A DNA stretch of 64,000 nucleotides from CAXBBB01 sp963815505 (GCA_963815505.1 CAWFGU010000005.1:142504-206503); one strand, 5' to 3'; positions 8,605 to 18,563 are shown, numbered from the stretch's first letter. Program-made: numbers and translations. Notes: generated by a model from the sequence alone, not told the origin.

Positions 8605-11600
8605 TTACCAGCCCGGCGATAGGGCGAAGCCGAAGTGCCAGCCTTCGTCGGGACGCTGGAAGGGGTAGGCGTAGAAAATCTCGACAATGGCGAAGCCCAG
8701 CACGTTCATCCGCGTCGAGGCACCGACGCTCGTGACGGGGACGCGTTCGGACGTGGTGCGCGCTTCGTCGCCGGTGACGAATTTGAGCGAGGGCGACGAG
8801 TCCTGCGACCATGCCAAGCCGGCGTCGGCGAAGAACGTCAGTTCGGTGGGGAGGTAGGGGAAGTTGAGCAGGCCGATCTCGCTGTTGCCCAGCAGGACAG
8901 TGCGAATCTCGGCGCTTGCCAGGGCAGTCCGCGTTCCCAGCAGACGGTTGAAGACGGGGCAACTGTTCACCTGACCGGTTTCCGGATCGGCGATGGGAAT
9001 GCACTCAGCGGTTTCGATAGAGCCGATGCTGTAGCCTCTGACGAAGCCGGGGTAGTACGCTGAGTAGAGGTACTCTTGGCCGATCCGCGTGCCTCTTTCG
9101 TCGTCGCCGATGCCGTAGTTGCCTCGGTGTAAGCCGCGCATCGCGAAAGTAAACGGCTTGGCGTAGAAGTAGCGGCGGTAGTCGGCCAGTACGCTGGCGA
9201 AGTTGTATGTCCCATAGATGCCGGTCACTCCGAAGCGATAGCGACCCCCCTGGATCGGTGAGGTGAAGCCGAAGTTGGCATAGTCGCCGACGAAAGCGGC
9301 GCCGGTTTGGGCGAGGTAGATCGCGTCCGGCTCGCACAGCGTATTGGTGGCCGACTGCCCGTCGCAACTCTCGCCGTTGATGCGCTCGCGGTCGATGAAC
9401 TGGCCGGTTTGACTGAACCTGTACACTTCCAACTCTGTGTCGAATCCATAGCGCGTTACGCCCAACTGCGCCTCGATACGCCGCGTTCTGGAAAAGGGAT
9501 AGGAAGCGAAGCTCGACGCCTGAGACACGTATACGCGGTTGCGCTGCTGGACGTAGTCGAACCCTCCTTGCTGATTCTGGATGTACTGGGGATAGCTCGC
9601 CAGCAGATACGGCACGTGTGACACGCCGCCGCCCCAATTGTACCGGTTGCGCAGGTTGGTGTAGACCGCCTGCCCACCTATGTCCTTGAACGTACCGTTG
9701 GCCTGGGCCACCAAGACGAGATTGTGGTTACCCAGTACGTCCGAAAACCCTGCTGCCACGCCGCCTTGAATCGCCGCGCGTCCGAACGGACCCGATCCGA
9801 CGCCCGCGCCGACGGTCGGCGGGGCTATCCAGTCGAGTTTGAGCCGGGCGCTGTAGGGACGCGACTCGAACGAGAGATCGTCCGGAAGGTCACTCGACGC
9901 GTCGCGCATGTACGCGGCGACGAGGCCCGTGTTGACGGCGCCGACGGGCGGAAGGACCAAAGCGATCGGGGTTTGGACCAATTCGTCTCGGATCACCTGT
10001 GTGCCGACCGTTTCATCGGATTCCAAACCGTACACGTTGTACTCGTTGTCCGAGAACACGGAGAACAGCATGCGGCCCGTCTCGCGCGAAACCGTCAGCG
10101 CGGGCGACATCGCTGTGATGCCGCTGACGCCGGTTTTGAGACGCGTGATCCGAAACAGATCGCCGCTCGCCAGCTCCTGACGGTAGATGTCTTTGAAGCC
10201 GTCCTGATCGCTGATGAAGAAAATCGAGCGGCCGTCCGGACTGTATTGGACGTTGTGATGCATCGCGCCTTTGAACGGCACGCGCACGCTGATCGAGTCG
10301 CCGTCCAAATGGTAAAAGGCGATACGCTCCTCGGCGTAATCGAGCGTCTCGAAATTGGTACCGTCTGGGCCGCGGTCCGTCACGAATGCGATCGTGCCCC
10401 CGTCGGGGCTCCAGGTCGGCTGCATGTCGGCGTAGCGGTCGGCCGTGAGTTGCTGCACCTCGCTCGTCTGCACGTCGAGTAGGTAGAGATCGGACACGCC
10501 GCCGTCGAGGCCTGAAAAGGCGATGGTCCGTCCGTCCGGTCCCCACGCGGGGTTCGACATTGCGCCAACGCCGCCGACGGTAAACCGGCGCTCGATTTTG
10601 CGCTGCTCGGCATTGTAGACCGAGATTTCGTTGTCGCCCTCGACGAACGTGATGAAGGCGAACTTCTTGCCGTCGGGACTCCACGTGCCGCTCGAAGCGA
10701 TGAAGCGGATCGCGTCGAAGTGCGGATCGCCTGCGGTCTCGCGCAGCTTCTGGACGGTCTGCCCCGTCGCCGCATCGGCGATGAACAAGTTAATGTTGAA
10801 CAGGTCGCGCTCGGACAGGTAAGCGACGTAGCGGCCGTCGGGCGAGAGGGTCGGTGCTATGTTGATGTCGCCGCCGTCGATACTCTTGGCGAGCACCAGT
10901 CGGCCCGCGCTGTCGGGCGGCGTGCGACCTTCCATCTCGGGCAGATACGTCTCGTTGATCGCCTGATGCCAGTTGGCCGACAAGCTGTCGGACGTGATGC
11001 CCAATGTGTAGACGAACGCCGAGTCCACGCCCGTGCGCCCGGCCATGCGGTAGAGGTTGGCGACGGCCGCATCGCCGTACGTGCCACCGATGAAGGCCAT
11101 GACAGCCTGCCCGTATCGGTAGGGGAAGTAGCGGCCCGTCGAGAGGTCCTTGATCGACGGGATGTCCTCGCGCATGACGGCGTCGCGCAGCCACATCGCC
11201 GTGTGCGCGTCGCGCCGCCCGACGCTCAGGTATTCGGCCGTGCCTTCGATCATCCACAGCGGCATCAGCCCCAGGTTGAAGCCCAACGTGTCGAGTTTGC
11301 TCAGCGCGATGTCGTATTGGAACGAGTGGACGAGTTCGTGGCCCAGCACGTGGTCGGTGTCGGCGTAGTTGCCGGTCAGCGGCATGACGACGCGTTGCTT
11401 CAAGCCCTCGGTAACGCCGCCCGTCCCCTCTCCGAGTTGGCCCTGAATGACGTTCGTCTGCTGGAAGTCGGCGTCGTTGGCGTAGAAGATGATCGGCTTT
11501 CGGCCTTCGAACGCGTTGAGGTAGGTGCGGCTGTGACGTTGATACCAGCGCTCGGCCATGCGCGCAGCATCGCGGACGGCTTCTTCTGCTTCGGGATAGT

Positions 11601-11769
11601 AGTAGAAGGTGAAGTGCGGCGTGTCGAAGCTGCGGAACTCGAAGTTTTCGTACTGCACCTTGTTACGCCCGAAGCCCTGGGCCGAAGCGGGAGCGGCCAG
11701 GAGGAAGACGAGTAGGAAGGCGAGAGCAGTCGCAGCGGTTCGGGCGACGCGGATGGCAAATTCGGGCAT
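8605..11769 (-). CDS. exported HELVH peptidase-like / WD40 (PD40) / outer-membrane barrel protein
   Basis: A 1054-residue envelope protein. Residues 1-31 form a signal peptide ending ASAQ. About 45-290 form a peptidase-MA-like domain with zinc motif HELVH (144-148) and a downstream Glu in EGTAEYL. About 300-600 hold several TolB/PD40 blades (LSPDGRYVAYLS, WSPDGKKFAFIT, WGPDGRTIAFSG, WSPDGGTIAFVT). About 640-1054 read as a BamA/surface-antigen-like beta-barrel of alternating aromatic strands ending LSPGW, with a terminal aromatic as expected for outer-membrane insertion. This three-part plan recurs in Bacteroidota; its physiological role is unknown. It is divergent from mrdA. Confidence 0.82.
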   Translation of the reverse strand: MPEFAIRVARTAATALAFLLVFLLAAPASAQGFGRNKVQYENFEFRSFDTPHFTFYYYPEAEEAVRDAARMAERWYQRHSRTYLNAFEGRKPIIFYANDADFQQTNVIQGQLGEGTGGVTEGLKQRVVMPLTGNYADTDHVLGHELVHSFQYDIALSKLDTLGFNLGLMPLWMIEGTAEYLSVGRRDAHTAMWLRDAVMREDIPSIKDLSTGRYFPYRYGQAVMAFIGGTYGDAAVANLYRMAGRTGVDSAFVYTLGITSDSLSANWHQAINETYLPEMEGRTPPDSAGRLVLAKSIDGGDINIAPTLSPDGRYVAYLSERDLFNINLFIADAATGQTVQKLRETAGDPHFDAIRFIASSGTWSPDGKKFAFITFVEGDNEISVYNAEQRKIERRFTVGGVGAMSNPAWGPDGRTIAFSGLDGGVSDLYLLDVQTSEVQQLTADRYADMQPTWSPDGGTIAFVTDRGPDGTNFETLDYAEERIAFYHLDGDSISVRVPFKGAMHHNVQYSPDGRSIFFISDQDGFKDIYRQELASGDLFRITRLKTGVSGITAMSPALTVSRETGRMLFSVFSDNEYNVYGLESDETVGTQVIRDELVQTPIALVLPPVGAVNTGLVAAYMRDASSDLPDDLSFESRPYSARLKLDWIAPPTVGAGVGSGPFGRAAIQGGVAAGFSDVLGNHNLVLVAQANGTFKDIGGQAVYTNLRNRYNWGGGVSHVPYLLASYPQYIQNQQGGFDYVQQRNRVYVSQASSFASYPFSRTRRIEAQLGVTRYGFDTELEVYRFSQTGQFIDRERINGESCDGQSATNTLCEPDAIYLAQTGAAFVGDYANFGFTSPIQGGRYRFGVTGIYGTYNFASVLADYRRYFYAKPFTFAMRGLHRGNYGIGDDERGTRIGQEYLYSAYYPGFVRGYSIGSIETAECIPIADPETGQVNSCPVFNRLLGTRTALASAEIRTVLLGNSEIGLLNFPYLPTELTFFADAGLAWSQDSSPSLKFVTGDEARTTSERVPVTSVGASTRMNVLGFAIVEIFYAYPFQRPDEGWHFGFALSPGW

Positions 11770-12088
11770 GAGCGGGCGATCAGAGGAATTCCGCAGCAGC
11801 CGAAGTGCGGAGGTGGGGCCGAGAGCAAACGTACGGAGTGAGGGTGAGCGTTTCTCGTTATGACAGGGAAGTGCGCGAATCGTCGCAAACGGGGGGCGAA
11901 CAGATGCCCTAGTCGTTTGGTCGCTAGGCGTAGGCTCCTAAAAACGAAGCGGTTGGGGTGGGAGCATGTCGGAAGGATCACGCGTTTGCAACATTACGCT
12001 ATCTACCCGCGCCGAGTGTGTCGAAACCCACGTTGGTGACGTTTCTAGTGTCTACCCCGCACCCCGCTCGTATCTGCACCGTTCCCCT
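11770..12088. other. 319-base divergent intergenic region
   Basis: Separates the start of the barrel protein (minus) from mrdA (plus) and must hold both promoters. I see no convincing sigma-70 box, tRNA, repeat or conserved small gene. Open frames here are extensions of the neighbouring genes without family similarity. Confidence 0.4.
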
Positions 12089-13972
12089 ATGGAAGACTAT
12101 CGCCTCCGCGTACGCATTTTTACGTCCGTCATCCTCGTCGTTCTCGCCATTTTGGGCGGGCGGCTGATGTTCATGCAGCTCCTCGACACCGAGGGCTACA
12201 CGGACGAGAGCCGCAACAACGCGATTCGTGAGCGACTGGTGCGTCCGTCGCGCGGAGCCATTTTCGACCGCCGAAATCGCCTGATGGTCGACAACCGGCC
12301 GGTCTACTCAATCCAACTCACGCCGCGCTACTTCTCGCGCGCCGAGGGTGGAGGCCGCTACGACTTCGATCCGGGCAAGGTGCAGCTGCTATCGCGCTTG
12401 CTCGCGGTGAGCGACAGCACGGTCTGGGCCAAGCTCGACGCCGCCGTGCGCCGCAACCCCGACGCGCCGACCGACTCGTTCGAAGAAGTGCCGTTCGACG
12501 CGTTCGGCCGCGTGCAGGAGCACCTCTATCAGCTTCCGGGCGTCACGTATGACATCAAGCAGACACGCCGCTATCACACCAACGCCAATGCCAGCCACGC
12601 GCTGGGATACATCCGCGAGATCGACAAGGATAAGCTGGCGATCCGCTACGACGACGGGTACCGCAGGGGTGACATGATCGGCATTACGGGTGTCGAGAAT
12701 ATGTATGAGATGCACCTCAGGGGCAAACTCGGCCGAAGCTGGGAACTGGTCAACGCGCGCGGGCTCAACATTGGTAAGTACGACGAAGGGCGTGACGACT
12801 CGGCGCCGCTCTCGGGCTACGACCTGCACCTGGGCATCGACAGTCGCGTCCAGGCGCTGGCCGAAAGCCTGTTCGTGGGCAAACGCGGAGGTGCCGTCGC
12901 GCTCGACCCCAACACGGGCGAGATCCTTGCGCTCGTATCTGCGCCGGACTACGATCTCGACCTCTTGACGGGCCGAATGACGCAGGAGACAGTCGACTAC
13001 GTGTTTCGCAATCCGGTCAAGCCACTCTACAACCGTGCTACACAGTCGCGGCAGGTGCCTGGAAGTACGTGGAAGCCGTTCATGACGCTGATGGCGCTCA
13101 ACGAGGGTGTGATCACCAAAGATCAGACGGTTACGTGCGGCGGTGGGCACCCGCTGGGCGGTGGGCGCTTTTTTCGCTGCATGCACGTCCACGGGCGCAT
13201 CGCGAGCGAGGAAGCAATCCAGCGCAGCTGCAACACCTACTTTTTCGAGATGATGCTGCGTATCGCCGGAAGCAGCCCGCGTGATGAAGTGGCCGTCGCT
13301 CATGGTGTCAACACATTCGAGCGGTACGCGCATTACTTCGGGATGGGCACACGTATCACGACCGATGTGCAGGACCAGCGGCCGGGTCTCATTGCTGATA
13401 GCACGTACTTCGCCAACAAGTTCGGTGATTATTGGAACCTGTCGTGGATGAACATGGGCATCGGCCAAGGCGATGTCGAGAACACGCCGCTCGAACTCGC
13501 CCTCTACACGTCGGCCGTCGCTAACGGTGGGTTGCGCTACTCGCCGCACCTGATCAAGGAGATGCGGCATCCCGAGACGGGCGAAACGGTTCGTCCGTCG
13601 CTTCCGGCGCCGTTCGAGATTCCAATCGCGGCCGAGCACTTCGAGACGGTACGTAACGGAATGCGGCTCGTAATGGAGGCCGGAACGGGAAGAGGAGTCC
13701 AGATTCCGGGTGTCACGTCGGGCGGCAAGACGGGCACGGCGCAGGACGGAAAGGGCCGCAAGGACAACTCGGTCTTCATCATGTTCGCGCCCTACGACAA
13801 CCCGCAGATCGCCGTCGCCGTGCAGGTCGAGAACGCCGGATACGGGTCGACCGCCGCTGCTCCCATAGCTAGCCTGATGGCCGAGCAGTACCTCAACGGA
13901 GGCATCGCGCCGGAGCGCAACGCTCTGGCTGCGCGCGTCCGCGCCGTCCGTAGCCAGGTCATCAACGACTGA
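12089..13972 (+). CDS. mrdA: penicillin-binding protein 2 (elongasome transpeptidase)
   Basis: Class B DD-transpeptidase that cross-links peptidoglycan during side-wall growth with RodA. The 627-residue protein begins with a short cytoplasmic stretch MEDYRLRVR and a membrane anchor (about 10-30). A pedestal domain with VRPSRGAIFDRR follows. The transpeptidase domain has active-site STWK (Ser326-Lys329), SCN (380-382) and KTGTAQ (547-552). ATG 12089 gives the usual short N-terminus; an upstream extension is not conserved. rodA follows 59 bases downstream, but mreBCD, often upstream in other bacteria, are absent here. Confidence 0.95.
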   Translation: MEDYRLRVRIFTSVILVVLAILGGRLMFMQLLDTEGYTDESRNNAIRERLVRPSRGAIFDRRNRLMVDNRPVYSIQLTPRYFSRAEGGGRYDFDPGKVQLLSRLLAVSDSTVWAKLDAAVRRNPDAPTDSFEEVPFDAFGRVQEHLYQLPGVTYDIKQTRRYHTNANASHALGYIREIDKDKLAIRYDDGYRRGDMIGITGVENMYEMHLRGKLGRSWELVNARGLNIGKYDEGRDDSAPLSGYDLHLGIDSRVQALAESLFVGKRGGAVALDPNTGEILALVSAPDYDLDLLTGRMTQETVDYVFRNPVKPLYNRATQSRQVPGSTWKPFMTLMALNEGVITKDQTVTCGGGHPLGGGRFFRCMHVHGRIASEEAIQRSCNTYFFEMMLRIAGSSPRDEVAVAHGVNTFERYAHYFGMGTRITTDVQDQRPGLIADSTYFANKFGDYWNLSWMNMGIGQGDVENTPLELALYTSAVANGGLRYSPHLIKEMRHPETGETVRPSLPAPFEIPIAAEHFETVRNGMRLVMEAGTGRGVQIPGVTSGGKTGTAQDGKGRKDNSVFIMFAPYDNPQIAVAVQVENAGYGSTAAAPIASLMAEQYLNGGIAPERNALAARVRAVRSQVIND

Positions 13973-14031
13973 CCGTCTCCGACGGATTTCTCTCCTTCAC
14001 TGAGTCGTCATGACTCACCTCCGACTTTTCT

Positions 14032-15291
14032 ATGCGCACCTGGTTAAGCAAGATCGACTATGGCGTCCTCCTGGGATGGGCCGGGTTGATGGCCGTCGGC
14101 CTAGTCGCCATTTACTCGACTACGCACGGTCCCGCCGCCGAGTATTTGCCGACGACGGCTCAGCAGAACTTCAACCGGCAGTTGATGTGGGGCGGTATTA
14201 GTCTGTTCGTCATCGTGGTCTGCCTGTTCCTGCCGACACGCTTCTACCAAGGTGTCGCGTTTCCCGCCTACATCGGCTCACTGGGACTGCTCGCAGCGAC
14301 GATCGTGTTCGGTACCGAAGTCAACGGCGCGACGAGCTGGCTCGACCTGGGCGGCGGGCTGCGCATTCAGACGGGTGAGTTTGCCAAAGTCGGCACCGTT
14401 CTGGCCGTCGCCGCGCTGCTGGCACTGCGGCGCCCCAACTCGGGCGTAATCCGCTACGGCGCCGGCGCGACGCTGCTGCTGCTCTTGCCAGCCGTTTTGT
14501 TGCTGTTGCAAAACGACACCGGTACGGCGCTCGTCTTTTTGGGCTTGATCCCGATCATGCTGTTTTGGAGTGGCTTGCCGCTCTACATCCTCGCGCTGAT
14601 GCTCTCACCTGCGATTGCGGGATACTTCGCTGTCGTCAATCCGCCCATCGCCATCGGATTCGCGATCGTGTTCACGCTGAGTATTTTCATCGCGACGCGG
14701 CGCAAATGGGCGATGGCCGTCGCCGCCGTGTTCACGCTGGGCACGATCGGCGTGGCCGGACTGGCCATCTCGCAGTTGCAACCGCACCAGGTGGCGCGAA
14801 TCGTATCGTTCACCAACCCCGAAGCCGAGGAATTTCGCACTGGTGTCGGCTACCACTTGGTACAGTCCAAGGCAGCAATCGGATCGGGTGGCATCCTAGG
14901 GAAAGGCTTCATGGAGGGGACGCAGACCCAGGGCGCCTACATCCCCGAGCAATCGACCGACTTCGTGTTCTCGATCATCGGAGAGGAGTTTGGCTTCGTG
15001 GGGGGTGTCGTCGTGTTGCTGCTCTACGGTTTCCTGCTGATTCGACTCGTCCAATTAGGCACGCGAGTCAAACACCCCATTGCGTCTATGATGGCGGCGG
15101 GGGCGGCGGGTGTCTTCTTGATCCACTTGTTCGTCAACCTGGGCATGGTGACCGGATTGCTGCCTGTCATCGGCATCCCGCTGCCATTCATCAGTTACGG
15201 CGGATCCGCGCTGCTCGCCAACTCGATCATGATCGGCGTCGTCCTCGCCCTCTACCTGCGCCGCGACGACTTCTCGATCTACGGGTATTAG
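14032..15291 (+). CDS. rodA: rod-shape SEDS glycosyltransferase RodA
   Basis: Polymerises lipid II into glycan strands in the elongasome, paired with PBP2 encoded just upstream. The 419-residue protein has about ten hydrophobic segments and SEDS hallmarks: GATSWLDLGGGLRIQTGEFAK, LLLLQNDTGTALVF, GSGGILGKGF, QSTDFVFSIIGEEFGF and the C-terminal GIPLPFISYGGSAL. ATG 14032 is the natural start before the first membrane segment. Confidence 0.96.
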   Translation: MRTWLSKIDYGVLLGWAGLMAVGLVAIYSTTHGPAAEYLPTTAQQNFNRQLMWGGISLFVIVVCLFLPTRFYQGVAFPAYIGSLGLLAATIVFGTEVNGATSWLDLGGGLRIQTGEFAKVGTVLAVAALLALRRPNSGVIRYGAGATLLLLLPAVLLLLQNDTGTALVFLGLIPIMLFWSGLPLYILALMLSPAIAGYFAVVNPPIAIGFAIVFTLSIFIATRRKWAMAVAAVFTLGTIGVAGLAISQLQPHQVARIVSFTNPEAEEFRTGVGYHLVQSKAAIGSGGILGKGFMEGTQTQGAYIPEQSTDFVFSIIGEEFGFVGGVVVLLLYGFLLIRLVQLGTRVKHPIASMMAAGAAGVFLIHLFVNLGMVTGLLPVIGIPLPFISYGGSALLANSIMIGVVLALYLRRDDFSIYGY

Positions 15292-15460
15292 CAACCTGGC
15301 ATCGGTGGCATGCTGGGACGTGAGGTAACTCCCCGCGCGACGGTTCCTGGTTTTCTAGCCTTCCAGCGTGATGATGGATAACTCTGTCGGGGCACGGAGT
15401 CTCGGGCACTCATGCGCATGTGAAGTGGAGTATGTAGCGGTTACAGGTACGAAAGAACAG

Positions 15461-15507
15461 ATGAGGACGTGAGGAGGTGAGATAGACTTCTCACTCACAT
15501 CCTCCTC
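15461..15507 (+). promoter_or_regulatory. inverted repeat abutting the PfpI-family start codon
   Basis: GAGGAGG (15471-15477) can pair with CCTCCTC (15501-15507), the seven bases directly before ATG 15508. TGAG (15478-15481) can also pair with CTCA (15490-15493). A GGAGG-like ribosome site would be inside the 5' arm. This could act as a translational switch, but may be incidental low-complexity sequence. Confidence 0.3.
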
Positions 15508-16125
15508 ATGTCTGATATGTCCGATTTGTCCAACCGCACTGTTGCCTTCCTAGCTACCGATGGGTTCGAGGAGTCCGAGCTCGCCAAACCGCGCAAGGCG
15601 CTCGATGATGCGGGGGCAACCACGCACATCGTCTCTCCCGAGAGTGGATCGATCAAGTCATGGGCGTCGAAGGACTGGGGCGATAGCTACGAGGTGACCA
15701 AAACGATTGCCGACGCTGACGCCTCGGATTATGACATGCTGGTGCTGCCGGGCGGACAGATCAACCCGGACAAGTTGCGTCTCGACAAGGACGCGGTCGC
15801 ATTTGTAAAGGCGTTCGCCGAAGCGGGCAAGCCGATTGCCGCCATCTGTCACGGACCGTGGCTGCTGGTCGAAGCCGATTTGGTCCGTGGTAAGCGCGTC
15901 ACGTCATTCGCATCGATCCAGACCGATCTCAAAAACGCGGGTGCCGACTGGGTGGACGAGGAAGTTGTCCAAGACGGCCAGTTTATCACGAGCCGCCAGC
16001 CCGGTGACATCCCTGCCTTTAATAAAGCTATTCTGAAACGTCTCGCGATGAGCATCGGAGTAGTCCGAATCCAGCTCGAGCGCGGAACCGGAGGGCGCCA
16101 AGATGTTAAGAAATCAACTCTCTAG
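15508..16125 (+). CDS. DJ-1/PfpI-family protein
   Basis: Cysteine-dependent glutamine-amidotransferase-like fold, 205 residues, of the type annotated as PfpI protease or deglycase. Glu21 in FEESEL and the nucleophile Cys114 in AAICHGPWLLVEA with adjacent His115 are present, as are PGGQINPDKLR and SRQPGDIPAFNKA. The last ~22 residues after AILKRLA extend beyond the usual family end and look unconserved. A second in-frame ATG lies three codons downstream. A GGAGG-containing hairpin lies immediately upstream of the start. Confidence 0.88.
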   Translation: MSDMSDLSNRTVAFLATDGFEESELAKPRKALDDAGATTHIVSPESGSIKSWASKDWGDSYEVTKTIADADASDYDMLVLPGGQINPDKLRLDKDAVAFVKAFAEAGKPIAAICHGPWLLVEADLVRGKRVTSFASIQTDLKNAGADWVDEEVVQDGQFITSRQPGDIPAFNKAILKRLAMSIGVVRIQLERGTGGRQDVKKSTL

Positions 16126-16143
16126 ATTTCCAACTCCTTCGCA

Positions 16144-18501
16144 ATGCGCCGACTGGTACCTCTGCTCCTTCTGTTTGCCGTTCCCGCGGCATTCGCTCAA
16201 ACTCAAACCGGCTTTGGAGGCGCCATGGCATCCGACGGTCAGACGATCTACGTCGGCGAAGCGGGTGGCGCCTATCAGCCAGGATCGGTCCACGCCTATC
16301 AAGCGGGTCCCGACGGCGTGCTGCGCGTCCAGCGCACGATCATGGCAGGCGATGGTCGCAATGCTGACGGGTTCGGGTCGGCTATCGCGGTTTCGGACGA
16401 CGCCGTTCTGATCGGCTCGCCATCGGCGACGGATGAAGCGGGCGCAGCTTTCGTGATGATGCGCGATGCCAGCGGCGTTCTCGTAGAGGCTGCTCGGCTC
16501 GGTGTCAACACGGCCGACAAGGACAGCGGATTCGGCTCGGCCGTCGCCCTGGGCGGCGACCTTGCCATCGTTGGGGCGCCGATGCAGCAGAGTGGACAGG
16601 GTGCCGCCTACATCTATCGCAAGACAGGCGATACGTATCGGCTCGAGGCGCTCGTCGGAGCGCCCGTCGTGATGCCGTCGGCGGACGGCGAGATCGGTGA
16701 AGGTCGGTTCGGAACAGCCGTCGCCACGAACGGCGATCACGTCATAATCGGCTCGCCGCGTGCGGGTATGGGCGGTATGGTATACGTCTACCGCTCGACG
16801 CAGGCCGGATGGACGCTCGTCCAAGCCGTCGCCGGGATGGAAGGTGACGGGCTTGGACAGGTTGTCTCGTTCTACGACGGCGGATTGGCTGTCGGCGCTC
16901 CGATGGCTAACGGCAGGGCCGGAGCGGTCAAGCTCTACTCGGTCGACGGAAGCGGTATGCTGGCCGAGTCGGCAATCGTGACGCCGACCGAGGAGACGCC
17001 CTCGGAGCGCTTCGGAAGCAGTCTCGCGTTCACGCCCGCCGGTACGATGTGGGTTGGGGCGCCCGCCGCAGATCGCGGAACCGGTGCCGTCTACCACTTC
17101 GCTCCGTCCGCCAATGGTTGGATGCAAGCGCAGCGCGCCACGGCTGACATTCGGCGTTCGTTCACTGGCAACGCGATAGCGGCTACCGACCGCGTCGTGG
17201 TGGTCGGAGCGCCCGGAGCCGATTTCGGATCGGGCCTGATCGTGCCGTTTGGGATGGAAGGCGAAGCTTTCATCGCTCAAGCATCGGTCTATCCCAACGC
17301 GATGGGTCTGGCACGCAGCGTCGGCGAACCTGTCCGCTGCGAAGAAGGCGATGCCGCTGGATTCGAGTGCAAGGGGGTCGACATGGTGTCGTTTCTGCCG
17401 ATCAGCGAACTAGGTGGACTGCGCGGCGCGCGTCTGAATGACATTTGGGGCTGGACCGATCCGCAGAGCGGAAAGGAGTATGCTCTCGTCGGACGCATGG
17501 ACGGTATGACGGCCGTCGACGTTTCGGATGCCGGAAACCCGATCGTCGTCGCCAACCTGCCGATGACGCCGGGTGCCAACGCGGCGGCATGGCGTGACAT
17601 CAAGGTCTACAAAGACCATGCGTACATTACCGCAGACGGATCCGGCGATCATGGCATGCAGGTGCTCGACCTCACGATCCTGCGCGATTTCGACGGCGGC
17701 GACATCATGCAACTCGAGCCGACATTCCTCTACACCAACGTCGCTAGCGCGCACAACATGGTGATCAACGAGGACACCGGCATGGGCTTCATCGTCGGAG
17801 CCGGTGACGGAGGCGAGTCGTGCGGTGGCGGCCTCCACATGGTCGACCTGACAACGCCTACCAACCCGACGTTCGTCGGTTGCTACGCCGAAGAACAGAC
17901 CGGACGCAGAGGCACGGGCTATACGCACGACGCGCAGTGCGTCACCTATAACGGCCCCGACACGCAGTACGTCGGTAAGGAAGTGTGCTTCGCCTCGAAC
18001 GAAACCGCGCTCGCCATCGCCGACGTGACCGATCCGGCCAACCCGCAGACGCTGTCGATCGCCGAGTACCCGCGCGTCGCCTACACGCACCAGGGCTGGT
18101 TGAGCGAAGACCATCGCTTCCACTACGTCAACGACGAGTTGGATGAGTTGGGCGGTCAGACCGAGGAGACGCGCACGCTCGTGTGGGACGTGTCCGACTT
18201 GGACGATCCGCAGTTGGTGCAAGAGTACACGTATGGCACCAAGAGCATCGACCACAACCTGTACGTCCGCGACAACCTGATCTACATGGCGAACTACGCC
18301 AGCGGCCTGCGCATCCACGACATCACCGATCCCGCCAACCCGCGCGAAGTGGCTCACTTCGACACGACGCCCGTCGTCGAGGAAGGTCCGGGCTTTACCG
18401 GCACGTGGAGCAACTATCCGTTCTTCCAGAGCGGCATCATTGTGGTCTCGTCGATCGGCGAAGGACTGTTCGTACTCAAAAAGTCGGACGCCGCACTGTA
18501 A
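16144..18501 (+). CDS. exported FG-GAP / choice-of-anchor B family protein
   Basis: Surface or periplasmic protein of 785 residues with a signal peptide MRRLVPLLLLFAVPAAFA. Residues about 20-390 contain repeated FG-GAP-like blades (DGFGSAIAVSDDAVLIGSP, DSGFGSAVALGGDLAIVGAP, EGRFGTAVATNGDHVIIGSP), consistent with a seven-bladed propeller. About 410-785 form the choice-of-anchor B region built of LVIVD-like repeats (YALVGRMDGMTAVDVSDAGN, LIYMANYASGLRIHDITDPA). The protein ends VLKKSDAAL with no visible type IX sorting tail, so its retention is unclear. It follows the PfpI gene by 18 bases and may share its transcript. No catalytic residues are visible. Confidence 0.85.
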   Translation: MRRLVPLLLLFAVPAAFAQTQTGFGGAMASDGQTIYVGEAGGAYQPGSVHAYQAGPDGVLRVQRTIMAGDGRNADGFGSAIAVSDDAVLIGSPSATDEAGAAFVMMRDASGVLVEAARLGVNTADKDSGFGSAVALGGDLAIVGAPMQQSGQGAAYIYRKTGDTYRLEALVGAPVVMPSADGEIGEGRFGTAVATNGDHVIIGSPRAGMGGMVYVYRSTQAGWTLVQAVAGMEGDGLGQVVSFYDGGLAVGAPMANGRAGAVKLYSVDGSGMLAESAIVTPTEETPSERFGSSLAFTPAGTMWVGAPAADRGTGAVYHFAPSANGWMQAQRATADIRRSFTGNAIAATDRVVVVGAPGADFGSGLIVPFGMEGEAFIAQASVYPNAMGLARSVGEPVRCEEGDAAGFECKGVDMVSFLPISELGGLRGARLNDIWGWTDPQSGKEYALVGRMDGMTAVDVSDAGNPIVVANLPMTPGANAAAWRDIKVYKDHAYITADGSGDHGMQVLDLTILRDFDGGDIMQLEPTFLYTNVASAHNMVINEDTGMGFIVGAGDGGESCGGGLHMVDLTTPTNPTFVGCYAEEQTGRRGTGYTHDAQCVTYNGPDTQYVGKEVCFASNETALAIADVTDPANPQTLSIAEYPRVAYTHQGWLSEDHRFHYVNDELDELGGQTEETRTLVWDVSDLDDPQLVQEYTYGTKSIDHNLYVRDNLIYMANYASGLRIHDITDPANPREVAHFDTTPVVEEGPGFTGTWSNYPFFQSGIIVVSSIGEGLFVLKKSDAAL

Positions 18502-18521
18502 ACCACGGCTGAGTCGTTAGA

Positions 18522-18563
18522 AGAGCGGGCGGGTATCGAAAGATGTCCGCCCGCTCTCTCGTT
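18522..18563 (+). terminator. hairpin terminator after choice-of-anchor B gene
   Basis: AGAGCGGGCGG (18522-18532) and CCGCCCGCTCT (18547-18557) form an 11-bp stem 20 bases after the stop codon. The following CTCGTTTCC is only weakly T-rich. Confidence 0.6.

Noticed and set aside
10720..11715. A 331-codon plus-strand frame opposite the HELVH/barrel protein
   Set aside because: Composition is typical of an antisense shadow of a high-GC gene, and the minus strand carries clear domains there.
12389..13639. A 416-codon minus-strand frame within mrdA
   Set aside because: It is antisense to an unmistakable PBP2 with intact STWK, SCN and KTGT motifs.
17410..18357. A 315-codon minus-strand frame within the choice-of-anchor B gene
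   Set aside because: Antisense shadow; Val/Arg/Asp-rich without recognisable structure.
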